The notes: generated by a model from the sequence alone, not told the origin. A stretch of 64,000 nt of DNA from Aphanomyces cochlioides (GCA_019828595.1 JAHQRK010000004.1:310001-374000); one strand, 5' to 3'; numbered from the stretch's first letter, positions 32,014 through 43,050 are shown. Numbers and translations: made by a program.

Positions 32014-35000
32014 GTACAGAATATCAATCCAACACAGTGCCTCTATTGATATGTTGAGAGTAGACTTATGGTCTTACGCCGTTGCATGCAGCGTCAAATA
32101 AAGGACATTTAGATGTCGTCAAGCATCTTCTTGACAATGGCGCCGATGTTAATTCAACTAACGAGGTACACCAATCCGATTGTGAGACCGAATAGATGTC
32201 ATGAGAGTAGATGAATGGTCTTACGCCGTTGCATTTGGCGTCAAAGGTTGGGCATTTAGACATCGTCAAGCATCTTCTTGACAAAGGCGCCAATGTTAAT
32301 ACAGCTGACAAGGTACATCAATCCAATACAGCGACTCTCTTGATATCAGTGAGAGTAGATCAATGGTCTTACGTCGTTACATGCTGCGTCAAATGAAGTT
32401 CATTTAGACGTCGTCAAGAAACTTCTTGACAATGGCGCCGATGCTAATTCAACTAACGAGGTACACCAATCCGATTTTATGACAGAATAGATATCATGAG
32501 AGTAGTTGAATGGTCTTACGCCGTTGCATTTGGCGTGCATTTAGACATCGTCAAGCATCTTCTTGACAAAGGCGCCAATGTTAATACAGCTGACAAGGTT
32601 CGTCAATCCAATACAGCGACTCTCTTGATATCAGTGAGAGTAGATGAATGGTCTTACGCCATTACATTTGTCGTTAAGTGAGGGTCATTTGTACGTCGTC
32701 AAGCATCTTCTTAACAAGGGCGCCGATGTTAATACAGCTGACAAGGTACACCAATCCGATTGTTGGACAATTAGATTTCACGAGAGTAGACTAATGGTCT
32801 TACGGCGTTGCATGCAGCTTCAAATAATGGTCATTTAGACGTCGTCAAGCATCTTCTTGACAAAGGCGTCAATGTTAATACAGCTGACAAGGTACGCCAA
32901 TCCAATACAGCGACAATCTTGATAGCATGAGAGTAGATGAATGGTCTTACGCCATTACATTTGGCGTTAAGTGAGGGTCATTTGTACGTCGTCAAGCATC
33001 TTCTTGACAAAGGTGCTGATGTTAATGCAGCTGACAAGGTGGAGAATCCAACATAATTGAGGTCGCAATTGATTTGCTGAGATTAGATTGGTTGGACCTC
33101 TCTCCATTTGCTGCTTATTGTAGACACGAAGATATAGTGATGTCGCTAATGGATGCTGGCGCTGACATGAATATTCAGTCAAATGTTTTTCTGCAATGTT
33201 TCATTGATTCTAATCATGACTTTCTAGGATGGCGAAAAACCATGCGACGTTTGCAAGGACGAAAATCTTAAGGCAATCTTGAAGCTTGACCATATTCGTC
33301 GATGCTTTGGGAAAGACATGGTGCCTATTCTCGCCAAAAATCCCAAAACTGTCCCATTTCTTGCGGATTCAATTCTCTATGCCACAATGCGAATTATTCA
33401 GCAAAACCCTTCCAAGTTTTTTCAACATAGGAGCGACCCACGCATTCTCGTTGCCTTCACCGAGTTGGATAAAGTGACGAGTTCAGATACTGTGAATAAA
33501 TCACACTCCACTCAAGATTTTCTGGCAACCAGAGACTCTTCAGGCATTATTTTCTCATGCAATAATTAGCTCACAATCTTTGACAGGGGTTTACTCAATG
33601 CGGTCAGCGATTAAACTCATCCACCAAACCATTCACCAACTCAAAGACACTGGCTCAGAAGTTATGCTCACTGTGAGGATCATTCTGTCGTTGATTTTGG
33701 AGTTTCAGACGAATCGATTAAGCGTTATTACCACAAGAAGTATGGTCGCACGTATCGTGTACTACATGATACAGCAGGGCATTCCAGCAGAAGATTCCAA
33801 CCTCCTCCAAGTCTTGAAAGATATCCAATGTTACTTGGAGTTAGCACTCCAAAAAACTCAGACATGGAAGTTAATGATCCACGACATTCATCGATTGGCA
33901 GCCATTCAAGCTATTACTAGCTATTACTACCAAAATTGTTCGCCTTCAAGATCGCCTTTGTTTGGCGAGGCGTAATTGTTCAAGTCGTGTGTGATGTCTA
34001 TGATTCGACGTTCGGAATTGGAAATATGATGAAGACTATGCGTCGTATTGACGAGTGTTTGGCATCGATCCTGAAAAAATCAAATGCACGCAAACAAGCG
34101 GATAAGTTTCAGGAATTGACAATCCAAATGAAACGAGGATTGGAATACTACATGGGCCAAGTGGAAGTCGGAAATATTTCAAGAAATGAAGAGTTTGAAT
34201 ATGAAGTCAAGAAATGTCAAAGCAAAATTGAAGAGACTGTCAGAGCTATGAACCAAACCAGCAAAATCGATATAGTATTGACAAAATTGAGTCGTAGATG
34301 TTGTCGTCCGACGATGTTGATTTCAATCCATATGACATCAAGTCTGCTTTGGGGCGAGGTGGGTTCGGCACCGTTTTCCGAGGAAAGTATCGCGAACAAG
34401 AAGTGGCTGTGAAACGATTTGACCAAGTTTTGATGACCGATTCGGCAGATTTGGAGGAGTTAATTGTCAAGGAAGTCAAGGCATGGAAAGAAATATCTCA
34501 TGAACAATACATTTTGACCCTCATTGGAGTCTGTACCAAGATTCCAGTGCCGATTCTCGTATGCGAATTGTGTGACACAACCATCCGTCGAAAAGTTCGA
34601 GATAGACCCGAGATGCATCTCCCAATGGTGTATCAATTTGCGTGTGGTTTGTTGTCACTCCATAAAGCGGGAATTATCCACCGTAACCTCAAAGGCGATA
34701 ATGTGTTGATCACTTTTCAAAACACTGTGGCGATTGCCGATTTCGGACTCAGTCGGACCGCCGTGAGTTTGGACAACACCAAGACTGGAGCCAAGATAGC
34801 TGGGACTCTGAATTGGATGAGTCCAGAGCAGTATTCGTCACCACAAAAGGTGACGACTCAATCAGATATATGGTCGTTTGGCATGACTGTGTGGGAAATC
34901 TTGTGCAATGATACACCGTACAGAGACTATTGTGTATATGAATTTCGCGAAGTATTCAAATCAGAAGATGATCGACCAGAGAAGCCTGAGAAATTGGAGT

Positions 35001-35125
35001 CTCATCTCGAGCCACTTTGGACTTTAATCCCGGTGTGCTGGAAAATTGATCCGACTGTCCGTCCATCAGCGACTGATATTGTCAACTTTTTGGAAAAGCA
35101 CTACAGCTCCGAGTTAGAGTTGTAA
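32014..35125 (+). pseudogene. Ankyrin-repeat/TKL-kinase gene, 3' part (decayed)
   Basis: The continuation of the gene cut at 27,255. Ankyrin exons are 32,064-32,165, 32,211-32,312, 32,359-32,460, 32,506-32,597, 32,644-32,745, 32,790-32,891, 32,937-33,038 and 33,087-about 33,184, divided by 44-50-nt introns. All but two are exactly 102 nt, that is one repeat per exon ([20 protein letters not shown] type). The exon at 32,506 has lost 10 bp and reads into a stop. The exon at 33,087 needs a one-base correction. A Cys pair (EKPCDVCKDE) and an alpha-helical linker follow from 33,229, with further frame changes near 33,540 and 33,960. The kinase domain comes last. The order ankyrin array, linker, TKL kinase is common among oomycete kinases. 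With the hAT insertion and these lesions the gene cannot make the full protein. Confidence 0.75.
34298..35125 (+). CDS. TKL-type protein kinase domain with HRN instead of HRD
   Basis: This is the intact kinase end of the ankyrin/kinase gene. Visible are the glycine loop GRGGFGTVFRGKY, the ATP-binding Lys in EVAVKRF, the catalytic loop IIHRNLKGDNVLI, the metal-binding DFG in IADFGLSR, an APE-equivalent SPE in LNWMSPEQYSS, and SDIWSFGMTVWEIL. The order and spacing fit tyrosine-kinase-like Ser/Thr kinases. The catalytic-loop Asp (HRD) is Asn here, so phosphotransfer should be poor or absent although ATP binding looks possible. The frame is open from the upstream linker to TAA at 35,125. It could be transcribed on its own as a remnant, but no separate promoter is evident. 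Confidence 0.85.
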   Translation: MLSSDDVDFNPYDIKSALGRGGFGTVFRGKYREQEVAVKRFDQVLMTDSADLEELIVKEVKAWKEISHEQYILTLIGVCTKIPVPILVCELCDTTIRRKVRDRPEMHLPMVYQFACGLLSLHKAGIIHRNLKGDNVLITFQNTVAIADFGLSRTAVSLDNTKTGAKIAGTLNWMSPEQYSSPQKVTTQSDIWSFGMTVWEILCNDTPYRDYCVYEFREVFKSEDDRPEKPEKLESHLEPLWTLIPVCWKIDPTVRPSATDIVNFLEKHYSSELEL

Positions 35126-35188
35126 TTCGTTTCCACGGGGAGTTCTTCGAAGAAATGCTTTCAACGAAACTAATATTTTTGCTTTGAT

Positions 35189-35461
35189 TTACTCGATAAG
35201 AAAATGGTAAGCCACATATGCGAGCATTTTCGACTTGGCAAGCTTCCTGCCTTCAGTGTTTGCATTTTGAACTGCGAATTTCTTCGCTTGGTCAAAACAA
35301 AAATTCTGGAATCTTTTGGTGCTAATTAGGTTTGAAACTAGCAACTTACTCCGAGCGTATGGCATTGAGTCAATGATCTTCTTCATCCTGTGGAGATTTT
35401 GCAGCACGGAGGGGGTATACCGAATCACTGAGCTTGAATTCGTGCTCGGATTAATTTCCAA
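35189..35461 (-). CDS. Unrecognised small open reading frame
   Basis: Ninety codons, starting MEINPSTNSSSVIRYTPSVL, basic and without a transmembrane segment or motif I know. It lies between the end of the kinase and the left end of a pogo-like element. It may be chance, or an exon of a decayed gene. Confidence 0.2.
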   Translation of the reverse strand: MEINPSTNSSSVIRYTPSVLQNLHRMKKIIDSMPYARSKLLVSNLISTKRFQNFCFDQAKKFAVQNANTEGRKLAKSKMLAYVAYHFLIE

Positions 35462-35556
35462 GATTCATTCACACGAGGTTCACATTCAAAGTTAAATACA
35501 CGTAAGTGGAAACTGATCCTCGGAAGTATGAAAAATACATGGCACGTGTTTAGCTA

Positions 35557-37657
35557 CAGGGAACGACCATCCACTTGGCCTATCGAACTTTTGATATGGT
35601 ACTACTATAAAATTAACCAATCAAAAAAATTAATTGAAATTTTGCTCTCCGATTGGCGGGATTTTTATTCGCGCCAAAGAGCAATTTAAATTACACGTTG
35701 CCTCAATTTTAATGCCATAAATCATCCCATGAAGAAGTACTCATCACACACGATTGAGGAGCGTCGTCGTGCCCTTGAGTTGTTGAAGACAATGTCGTCC
35801 TATGCGGTTGCACAGGAGATGGACATACCGCGACGCACGATACGAAATTGGGCTTCCAACAGTGATGCCATAGAAGCCTTCAAGGGCAGCAAAATGCGTA
35901 AGAAGCTAAAGTCTGTAGGAAGAGCAGAGATTCTCCCCGACCCTAATGGCTTAAAAGAATATATGACACTCATGCGGGCAAAGGAGCGCGCTCTAACATG
36001 CACTCACGTAATCAAGTGGATCAAGAAGAACCACTGGGAGTGGCTTCGGTCATATCTGAGCGACAAGTCCAACGGATACAAGTCTCTACTGCGGCTACTC
36101 CAGCGTTTTTCGCATCGTCATGGATTTTCTCGTCAGAGGCCTGGCAAATTGAAGCTCAAGCAAGATGTACTGATGTCGATTCGCGACGAATTTGCGGCCG
36201 ACTTCCATCGACAGTATGAAACGTACGACGACTGCTACAGGTACAATGTTGATGAAACTGGAATTTATTATGAAATGCCACCTCGTTTCATTTGGTCGAT
36301 ACGAGGTGGCGATGCCAAGATATCTGCTGGTGAGAAGAATGCCTTCCGCATGACTGCAGTGTTGACGATACGCGGCGATGGCAAGAAACTACCACTCATG
36401 TTCATCATCCGAGGAAAGCCCGGCGGCAGGATCGCGACGAATGAGATTCCCATGATCCTGTTGGCCATTCCTACGCAGTACAAGAGTAGGCGTGGATGGA
36501 TGGTGTCGTTTGGAAACAATACCTTGTTGACGTCCTCGAGCAAGATATCGAAGGGCCCTCAGTCGTGATGCTTGACAATTTCGAGCTCCATGTCAGTGTG
36601 TCGTCCTACAAGGCAATCAACGATATGGGGTGTCATGTCTGTGCCTTACCACCCAACTCGACGTCGGTCTGTCAGCCCTTGGACGTTGGAATAATGGCGC
36701 CGTTCAAGCGCCACATGCGGGACATTTGGCTTGATGACGACGACATCGAAAATGATGAAACTGAGGATCTTGAGTCACCAACTGCCGCCAGGAAGAGACT
36801 TGCCCTGATCAACCGCTCCATTTTGTCCTGGGGACGCATCACGGAAGATGAAATTTGCCGCAGTTTTGAAAAAGTTTTGCAGCAGTAAAGTTATCTTGTT
36901 TTTTGTATTGAATTTGTGTGTTTGGGGGTTCAGGGTTAAGGGGGGGGGTTGGGGTTATTTTGTCTAATTTTTTTCGCTCAATATTTTGTTCTTCATAATG
37001 AATACAAGTTATTTTATTGATATAATTTAAATTTTATATTAAAAAGGTGGGGGCGCACTGCCATCCAATTGGATGGCCCCATGCTAATCTTTCACCCCTC
37101 ACATCATGTGTAAAGTAACATGTGCTACAAGAACAGGTCAGCTCACATTTCGCATGCTTACCCTATTCACCAGACAATATGCCCGGAGGTATCCTCAGAC
37201 TGATTTTTGAATCCCAAAATATCATACCAGTCATTTGTTGATTCGCCCTCGGTTCAATTCCGGTTGGGTAGATACTTTTTCAAAATTTGAGTATGGCATC
37301 TATATTGGCGCAACAGACAAGGCAAAATACAATCAATTCAAAGGTGAAACATACTTTCCTATGGATTTTTCGGTATCGCTGGCATCCACTCAAAGCTGAC
37401 AAAACAATGAATTCTTTGATATTTGAACCACTTTCATTCTGTATACTGCTCTGTAATGAAATTCGACATTAATAAATGCAAACTTGATCTGAATTTAAAT
37501 ACACTGTCATAAAATATGTTTTCCTGAATAAAATTTCCTACATTGCATCTAATTGGACAAAAGAAAAGACGAATTTCGAAGTATACTGACCAATCCGAGG
37601 CGACTATTCGTGAGTATTCGAAGTAATTCTGTAGGCCAAGTGGATAGTCGTTCCCTG
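35557..37657 (+). mobile_element. Pogo-like element 1 (TIRs, TA duplication)
   Basis: The left end CAGGGAACGACCATCCACTT (from 35,557) matches the right end read inward, CAGGGAACGACTATCCACTT (from 37,657), and the similarity continues through GGCCTA. The dinucleotide TA flanks it at 35,555-35,556 and 37,658-37,659, as expected for Tc1/mariner/pogo elements. Length is 2101 bp. One transposase gene occupies 35,729-36,888. The downstream 0.75 kb has no gene and includes a G-rich telomere-like tract at about 36,915-36,965. Confidence 0.87.
35729..36888 (+). pseudogene. Pogo/CENP-B-like transposase of element 1, frameshifted
   Basis: The N-terminus has a helix-turn-helix (EERRRALELLK, then YAVAQEMDIPRRTIRNW) and the CENP-B-type DNA-binding half. 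The catalytic triad is DDD-like: Asp in YRYNVDETGIYYEMPPRF, Asp in SVVMLDNFELHVS and Asp in VCQPLDVGIMAPFKRHM. The first frame (35,729-36,568) runs into noise after about 36,450. The proper continuation (GHSYAVQE, then a stop, then AWMDGVVWKQYL) is in the next frame to 36,888. So there is one frameshift near 36,450 and one nonsense codon near 36,497. It sits 170 bp inside the left terminal repeat. Confidence 0.85.
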
Positions 37658-37768
37658 TAGTAGTGTGTGTCTGTATCTTCTCTGTGAAGTCGGTGGTCCT
37701 CAAGCCTGCAGCACTGCACCCAGGATTGAAAGTTATGACAGGAGATATCAAAACTGAGCTCGAAAGTA

Positions 37769-39704
37769 CCGCATTCCTCTTATCGTTTCGGACAGGTGAT
37801 ATACACGAATCACATGACAGACAAACAGCCGTATTTATTATTTCCTTTCGGACATACAAATAACAAGTTCAAATTTCCTAGAGCAAGAAACCTCAAATTA
37901 TAAATAATAATAGAATATTATATTAGAAAGAATTATAGAATTTGAGGAGTTGATATCATATACAAACAATGAATTGATTTTACATGTCAAATCTATCGAT
38001 ATCATGCACTGGGTCAATGGTATCGTCCACTGCACAATTGTTCATCAAGGTGGCCAAAGTGTCATCGTCGACATATTGGTCCTGCTCTGCTTCATCGTCC
38101 TCACAACGGTCAATGAGTTTACACTTCGCAAATCCCTTCACAATTGTCGTTGAGGGCAAATCAGACCACGCATTTGAAATCCATGATACGAGAGTGCTTC
38201 GACTTGGTCCCATCAACTTTAAGCTTGATCCTTGAGTCTTTTGAACATGCACTTGGCGTCTTATTTTTCAGCCAACATTGCCGCAGTGTATTCTTCAGCG
38301 GTTTAATCCACGCTACATCCGCGGGTTGGCATATCCACGTATACCGCGGTGGAACTTTCTCTAGAATAACATTCAACTCATCAGCTAGCTTCATCACATC
38401 CTGTGTAAAATGGGCTGAAAAGTCATCCCACAACAACAAAACTTTCTTCCAAGCTCGGTCAGGCCGGTCTCCAAAGTGATAATGCAAAAAATCCATTGAT
38501 ATCTGCGAATTCCACCACGCAGTTGGATTTCCGTAGATAACACATCTATGGCGTTCTTGCAAAACTTTGACTTCTCTCCATACTTGAAGTCCAAATCCAT
38601 TTCGTACAATGAGGTTCGCTTGAACCATTTCTGGGCTTCTTGACTTCGTGGTCTTCAAAACCAAAAAGAGCGGATGCTTGCCGCCATTTGAGTCACCCAA
38701 AAGCATGGCAGTGGTACGATCCTTTGTCTTCCCAGAGCACTTTATCCACACCGTCTTGTCAGCTGTACTGTGGATTGACTTCGTCGGAAGGTACTCATAG
38801 TTGACCCCTGTTTGATCAGCGTTGTAGACCACATCGATGTCGTGCATTTCCACAAGTTCACGTACACGTCGAGAGAATTTGGCAAGTGCTTCTTGTCCGT
38901 CTTGAGGACTCTCTTGACCAGCCCTTGTTCGGCTCCGCACGGAGAGTCGATGGCGCCTCATGAATCCCTTGGACCAGCTCCAACCAGCATAAAATTCGTT
39001 TGCTTTGAGATCTGCGTCCGTGGCAGCCTCAAGGGCCATACACCGCAGAATTTGTTCGGTCACGGGCACGCCGTCCTTTCGCATTGACAAGACCCATCGA
39101 GCCAACTGCTCCTCTTGCATAGGTGGGAGAGTCGTCCCCTGACCAAGTTGACGTGAGCATTTCATTCTGGCTGTATGCGGATCGGCAGCCTTGGCTGCTA
39201 TTTGGTTTCTCTGTCGTAGCCACGAGTATATCTTTTTTCTTGTCGTCTCGCGCGACTCACGAGGCAGGTGACCGAAGTGTACGTCTAGCGTCTTGGCCAT
39301 TCCGTGCTGGTCGAACGTATCGATCACTTTTTGCTTCATTCGGTAATCCACATGATGGTTCTTGAACTTGTTGGAGGGCTTCTTGGGCCAATTCTTGAAC
39401 ACAGGTCGCCCATTTTCAGCACGGGTCATATTCTCGAATGGTTTTGCAAGTGCAAGAGACTTAAAATGGCGCCAAATCGACGTCAATCGATAGTAGCCAA
39501 TGAAATCCCACGAAAACCTCTCCAAATTAATGTTACCTCTTTAAATGAATATTTTATCAAGATATCGAGGTAAATATAATATATTGGAGGTTTTTTGGCT
39601 TGGAGGTTTACCTTATTAACTTAATATTTTACAGGATGGATAAGTATTATATTTTACAGGAGTCCGAAAGGAATAGTCTGTCCGAAACGATAAGAGGAAT
39701 ACGG
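37769..39704 (-). mobile_element. Pogo-like element 2 (TIRs, TA duplication)
   Basis: The left end CCGCATTCCTCTTATCGTTT and the right end read inward, CCGTATTCCTCTTATCGTTT, agree over 27 bp with one mismatch (continuing CGGACAG). TA flanks both sides, at 37,767-37,768 and 39,705-39,706. Length is 1936 bp. Its transposase is on the minus strand. The terminal repeats are unlike those of element 1, so these are different families that landed 110 bp apart. Confidence 0.87.
37980..39525 (-). pseudogene. Pogo/CENP-B-like transposase of element 2, frameshifted near its end
   Basis: The main frame, 39,525 down to 38,161, holds a CENP-B-type DNA-binding domain (EEQLARWVLSMRKDG, GWSWSKGFMRRHRLSVRSRT) and the catalytic Asp residues in VVYNADQTGVNYEYLPTK, VLLLWDDFSAHFTQD and WICQPADVAWIKPLKNTL. 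Close to 38,200 the frame changes. The true C-terminal part (LVSWISNAWSDLPSTTIVKG, then a Cys/Asp-rich tail) is read from 38,252 to 37,980. A single indel explains it. The tail pattern W..NAW..I...TI.KGF is typical of pogo/jerky-type transposases. Confidence 0.83.
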
Positions 39705-39795
39705 TACCAAAAGAACTCTATATTTGGATGATTATATTTGGATGATGCACTTGATAAGTGCCACTACTTCATCACAAGAAGGTCTTGATTTGTGC

Positions 39796-40132
39796 TTTGG
39801 CTTTGATGACTGCTTTGAAGTCGCCATCGAGCGAGAGAAATACGCCTAGAATATCCCATTCCGTCTCACGCGCCTGTTCGTCCAGGCACCGCCTTGTCAT
39901 TTATCGTACTGATGATCTCCTACGCGATGGGAGTGGCATCGAAGCAACGTTCAGCCACACATACGAAGCCAGTGTGCGCGTCCTCCGTGGAAATCGAGAC
40001 AATCTCATGGCTATCTTGGAAGCATTCCTCCACGATCCTCCCATCATATGGAGGTTGCTGGCACCACACGCCAGTGATTGGGAAAATATAAAGAACGGCA
40101 ATGGAACAATTAGAGCTGCGTGGCCATACTGA
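39796..40132 (+). pseudogene. TOR-type PIKK kinase fragment (activation-segment region)
   Basis: The sequence reads FGFDDCFEVAIEREKYA, a stop, then NIPFRLTRL, and in another frame SGIEATFSHTYEASVRVLRG and NRDNLMAILEAFLHDP. This is the order found after the DFG motif in the target-of-rapamycin kinase (DFGDCFEVA.., PFRLTR.., SGIEG.FR, D..MA.LEAF..DP). The normal DFGD has become FGFDD, one stop interrupts it, and a frame change lies near 39,890. Nothing of the N-lobe is recognisable upstream, where a pogo element ends at 39,704. The matching C-terminal FATC end is 0.9 kb downstream. Confidence 0.75.
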
Positions 40133-40334
40133 AGTTGCTGCAAGTGTTACACTGCCGTACCTAGGGGCGTTTGAAGTGTATTGTCCATAACCAGTTGCGA
40201 AGGACTGCTTTGTCGGAGTGTATCAAAATACCTAGCGAGATTGCCATGCATAATTGACGTATGGGATTGCTGTATTTTCAACAAAAATCATGCATTATGT
40301 AGCTTATGCAGTCGTTAGGTGTACTAGGGACATG

Positions 40335-40545
40335 CTAATCATTCATTTCCATGGCTTGTTCCTCTCGGTCAAGTCCCCAAAAACGCTTGTTGCACGAGAG
40401 AAAGGTTAGCATCTCCAAATGAAGAGGCAACATACGCATGCGACGATGACTATTCACCAACTTCGCACGAGAAAACAAGCGTTCGACAAGATTGGAAGTT
40501 GGCGGGATGAATTTCAAATCAGCGAGCTTTCTTCAATGCGGCGTC
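40335..40545 (-). pseudogene. hAT transposase C-terminal remnant
   Basis: The frame reads LKFIPPTSNLVERLFSRAKL, then NSHRRMRMLPLHLEMLTFL, ending at 40,335. This is the hAT dimerisation motif, as at 3.3 and 27.6 kb. It lies between the two TOR fragments and is probably part of what split them. Only about 65 residues remain. Confidence 0.75.
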
Positions 40546-41055
40546 GTTTATCCATCAATAAACCATCGGCATAGCTGCGACGGTCAACCACTTCCACGTT
40601 CGACCTCGAAACATCTTGCATGCCACAGCTGCCTTTTCGGCATCACTCATTCACTCACTATTAATAGTATGGATTTGAAGCTCAACGACTTACGAATGTT
40701 TTTGTTGCACTTCCATTGATATACAACTTGTAAGGCCGTGATCTCAACATTAAAAGAGGCCATATTATGGCCTCTTTTAACCGTTGGTTTCGCCATAAGC
40801 CATTATTGCCTTGTCCCGACACCATCAGTCCATACTTAGGAGTGGGCCATGTGAAACACAACACCCCTAGGGGATCGTACGAACAATTGATTCCGGCTCA
40901 GGGATAGTCCGATATGGAAAAAATATGGAAATACCATAATGGTTTCCCCACCACTGCCACACGCTGCACCATCCCGTGCTTATGAAGAAGACAAGGAGAA
41001 AGAGGAAGTTCGTTCAAGTGTGTCGCTCATCAGTGGACGATGATGGGCCTTCACT

Positions 41056-41280
41056 TTGACAACGAAAACTGAAATGAGCGCAGCATTGAAAGAAGATGAG
41101 CTCGTGCTGCAGCCCGAGCAACTCAACGCTAGAGCTGTCAAAGTAATCGATTACGTCAAGAAGGAATTTCGCGGACGGAAGGTACTGAGCGTCATTGAAC
41201 AAGTCGAGCGACTCGTCGAACAGGCAACTTCGCATGAAAATATGTATCAATTGTACTGTGGCCGGTGTCCATTCTGGTAA
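41056..41280 (+). pseudogene. TOR kinase C-terminus with FATC domain
   Basis: This open frame contains LNARAVKVIDYVKKEF, then VLSVIEQVERLVEQATSHEN, and ends in MYQLYCGRCPFW. It is the C-terminal tail of a PIK-related kinase: the FATC domain, whose last residues are CxFW or CPFW in TOR proteins. Upstream, Glu/Lys codons (EEDKEKEEVRSS) extend the likeness to the TOR insertion before FATC. The preceding kinase core is 0.9 kb away and broken, so this is the end of a decayed TOR copy, not a gene. The functional TOR locus must be elsewhere. Confidence 0.8.
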
Positions 41281-41899
41281 ATATACGAGTCTTGCATGAG
41301 TCGTAGCTTGAACTCACCAATGTATTTGTCAGGATGATCAAGTTTTGTTTCAATCTTGGTCCATCAGTTGACATGTCTTAGTCTGAAACAGGACTTCTTG
41401 AATGTGTCAATACAAGAACTACGCTTCCGTCTCGCACTCGGCGAGCTCATACATCTAAAATGTGTGATTCTCTGTTGCACAATTTTGCCAGAGACACGAT
41501 CAAGCATCAAGTTAGCAGGATGTCAATCTCCCAAACCATGGATACAACCAGTCATACTCATCACAGCCAAACTGCTTGTGTATGGCATGGTCGGTCGAGC
41601 CACAATTCTGTGTTGAACGACTTGAGCCTGAGTGCTATGTTTAAATCTTGGATTGTGTATTCATTCAGTGCGTTTTCAAAGGCTTGATAATCTTATACGC
41701 GATCGGCAGTGTAGATTGGGGCCAACTGAACCATGAGACGGTATTCGATATTCAATGGATCACCAGGCAAACATGGGGTCAAAGGCACTTGCTTTTAAGA
41801 TCAGGAAGACCATACAGGAAAGCATTGCCCCATACGAATCAAATTTCTCGTAACGAAGAAAGCAAGTAGTGGGATTGAGCTGAAAACTTGATTGGAAAA
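41281..41899. other. Interval without recognisable gene
   Basis: About 620 bp between the TOR remnant and the first C1q-like gene. Short open frames exist, but none has codon use or motifs I can support. Confidence 0.5.
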
Positions 41900-42994
41900 T
41901 TAATCACTTTCACTTTCCGTGTCGTCGTCGTCGTCGTCTTGACTGATTCCGAGCGAATGCACCGAGAGAGTCGCCTTTTCGCTGATTTTGACTTTCTTGC
42001 ACCTGCCGGCTGCGCATTTTGGGTGGTCGCACGGGTTGACGGCTGACGCTGAGACTTTCAACTTTGAGCCTGATACGAGCAATGCTGTGTGGGACAAATG
42101 GACTTGATATTTTCCAGATTGTTCGTTGTCTTGCTGTACAGCACCAATCTGAGCGATGATGAGGTTATTGATCTTGATCACGACGATGCCAGAGCTTGAA
42201 TTACATTGCCCTGACACTTGAATAATGTACAAACCACTTTGCTTGATCTTGATCTCTGTTGAATCTCCATTGAGCGTGGCAAAGCTGGGTAGAGGAAATT
42301 TCTTCTTCGCCCATTCGAAATCATTGTAGCTCTTTGTGGCTTGCACTGTGGACAGATGAAGAGCTTGAGTAGTTGACCCTTCCTGGGAGCATTTGATTTC
42401 GTCAGTGCGAGCCTTGATCTCATCGACGGACTCACGAATAGCATACACTTGGGAGCACAATGCATCAATTGGTCCTGTCGTCTTTGGAACCATATCGAAC
42501 GTATATTCAGCGCGAAAGCCCACGAAAGCCATCAGTGCTAATTGCAGTGACAACTGATTGTTTGGTCCTGCCTTCACTGATATCTGAAAATGCTCGCTTG
42601 GGTTGTTTTCGTCAGAATTTTGTCGTTTGGTGCAGCTAGTCAATGCATTCTGCTAATTTGAGGTTACGATACGACGGCAATACCTTTAGCGAGGATAGAA
42701 CCATTGGTGAAGGGAGAGAATATCCAGCAGTGAGTGGTTTATGGTCGTCAAAGCACGTGACTTCTGTTTCCCTAGACAGCTCGGATATAAACATCACTTC
42801 CAACCTCAGGAGTTTACCATTGCAGGTTTGACTGTTTCGACGACATCCAAATGGAAATAGGGACATCGTCGCCTTTGGCAGAGATACGAATGCGAAATGT
42901 GTCGGTATGAGCGGGGAATTTGACGCTTGACAGCGACAGAATCACGTTGGATTCGCTTCCTGGAACTGCTGAGCCTGTCATGTTGAATGCAAAC
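41900..42994 (-). CDS. C1q/TNF-like domain protein, paralogue 1
   Basis: The last exons are 42,818-42,994, 42,684-42,771 and 41,900-42,649, with introns of 46 and 34 nt. The first exon is not found, so the N-terminus is open. The parts are: a beta-rich segment (FRIRISAKGDDVPISIWMSS), a short linker with FDDHKP, a Cys-containing part (LTSCTKRQNSDEN), a helical stretch (IDALCSQVYAIRESVDEI), and about 130 residues of beta type (TEIKIKQSGLYIIQVSGQCN, SGIVVIKINNLIIAQI, HLSHTALLVSGSKLKVSASA) ending in a Cys cluster and an acidic tail DDDDDDTESESD. The G-x-Y-x-I-Q-V pattern and strand spacing resemble the C1q/TNF jelly roll, by pattern only. The next gene upstream is a paralogue with the same exon plan. 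The role is unknown. Confidence 0.6.
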
Positions 42995-43050
42995 CTGCGG
43001 CCATTGGATATGTTCCATATTAGTTGGTAGTGTATTACGAGCAAAATATT

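Noticed and set aside
32014..33086. Regular 148-bp repeats as a satellite or CRISPR-like array
   Set aside because: Each unit is an ankyrin-coding exon plus a spliceable intron; coding pattern and splice signals explain the periodicity.
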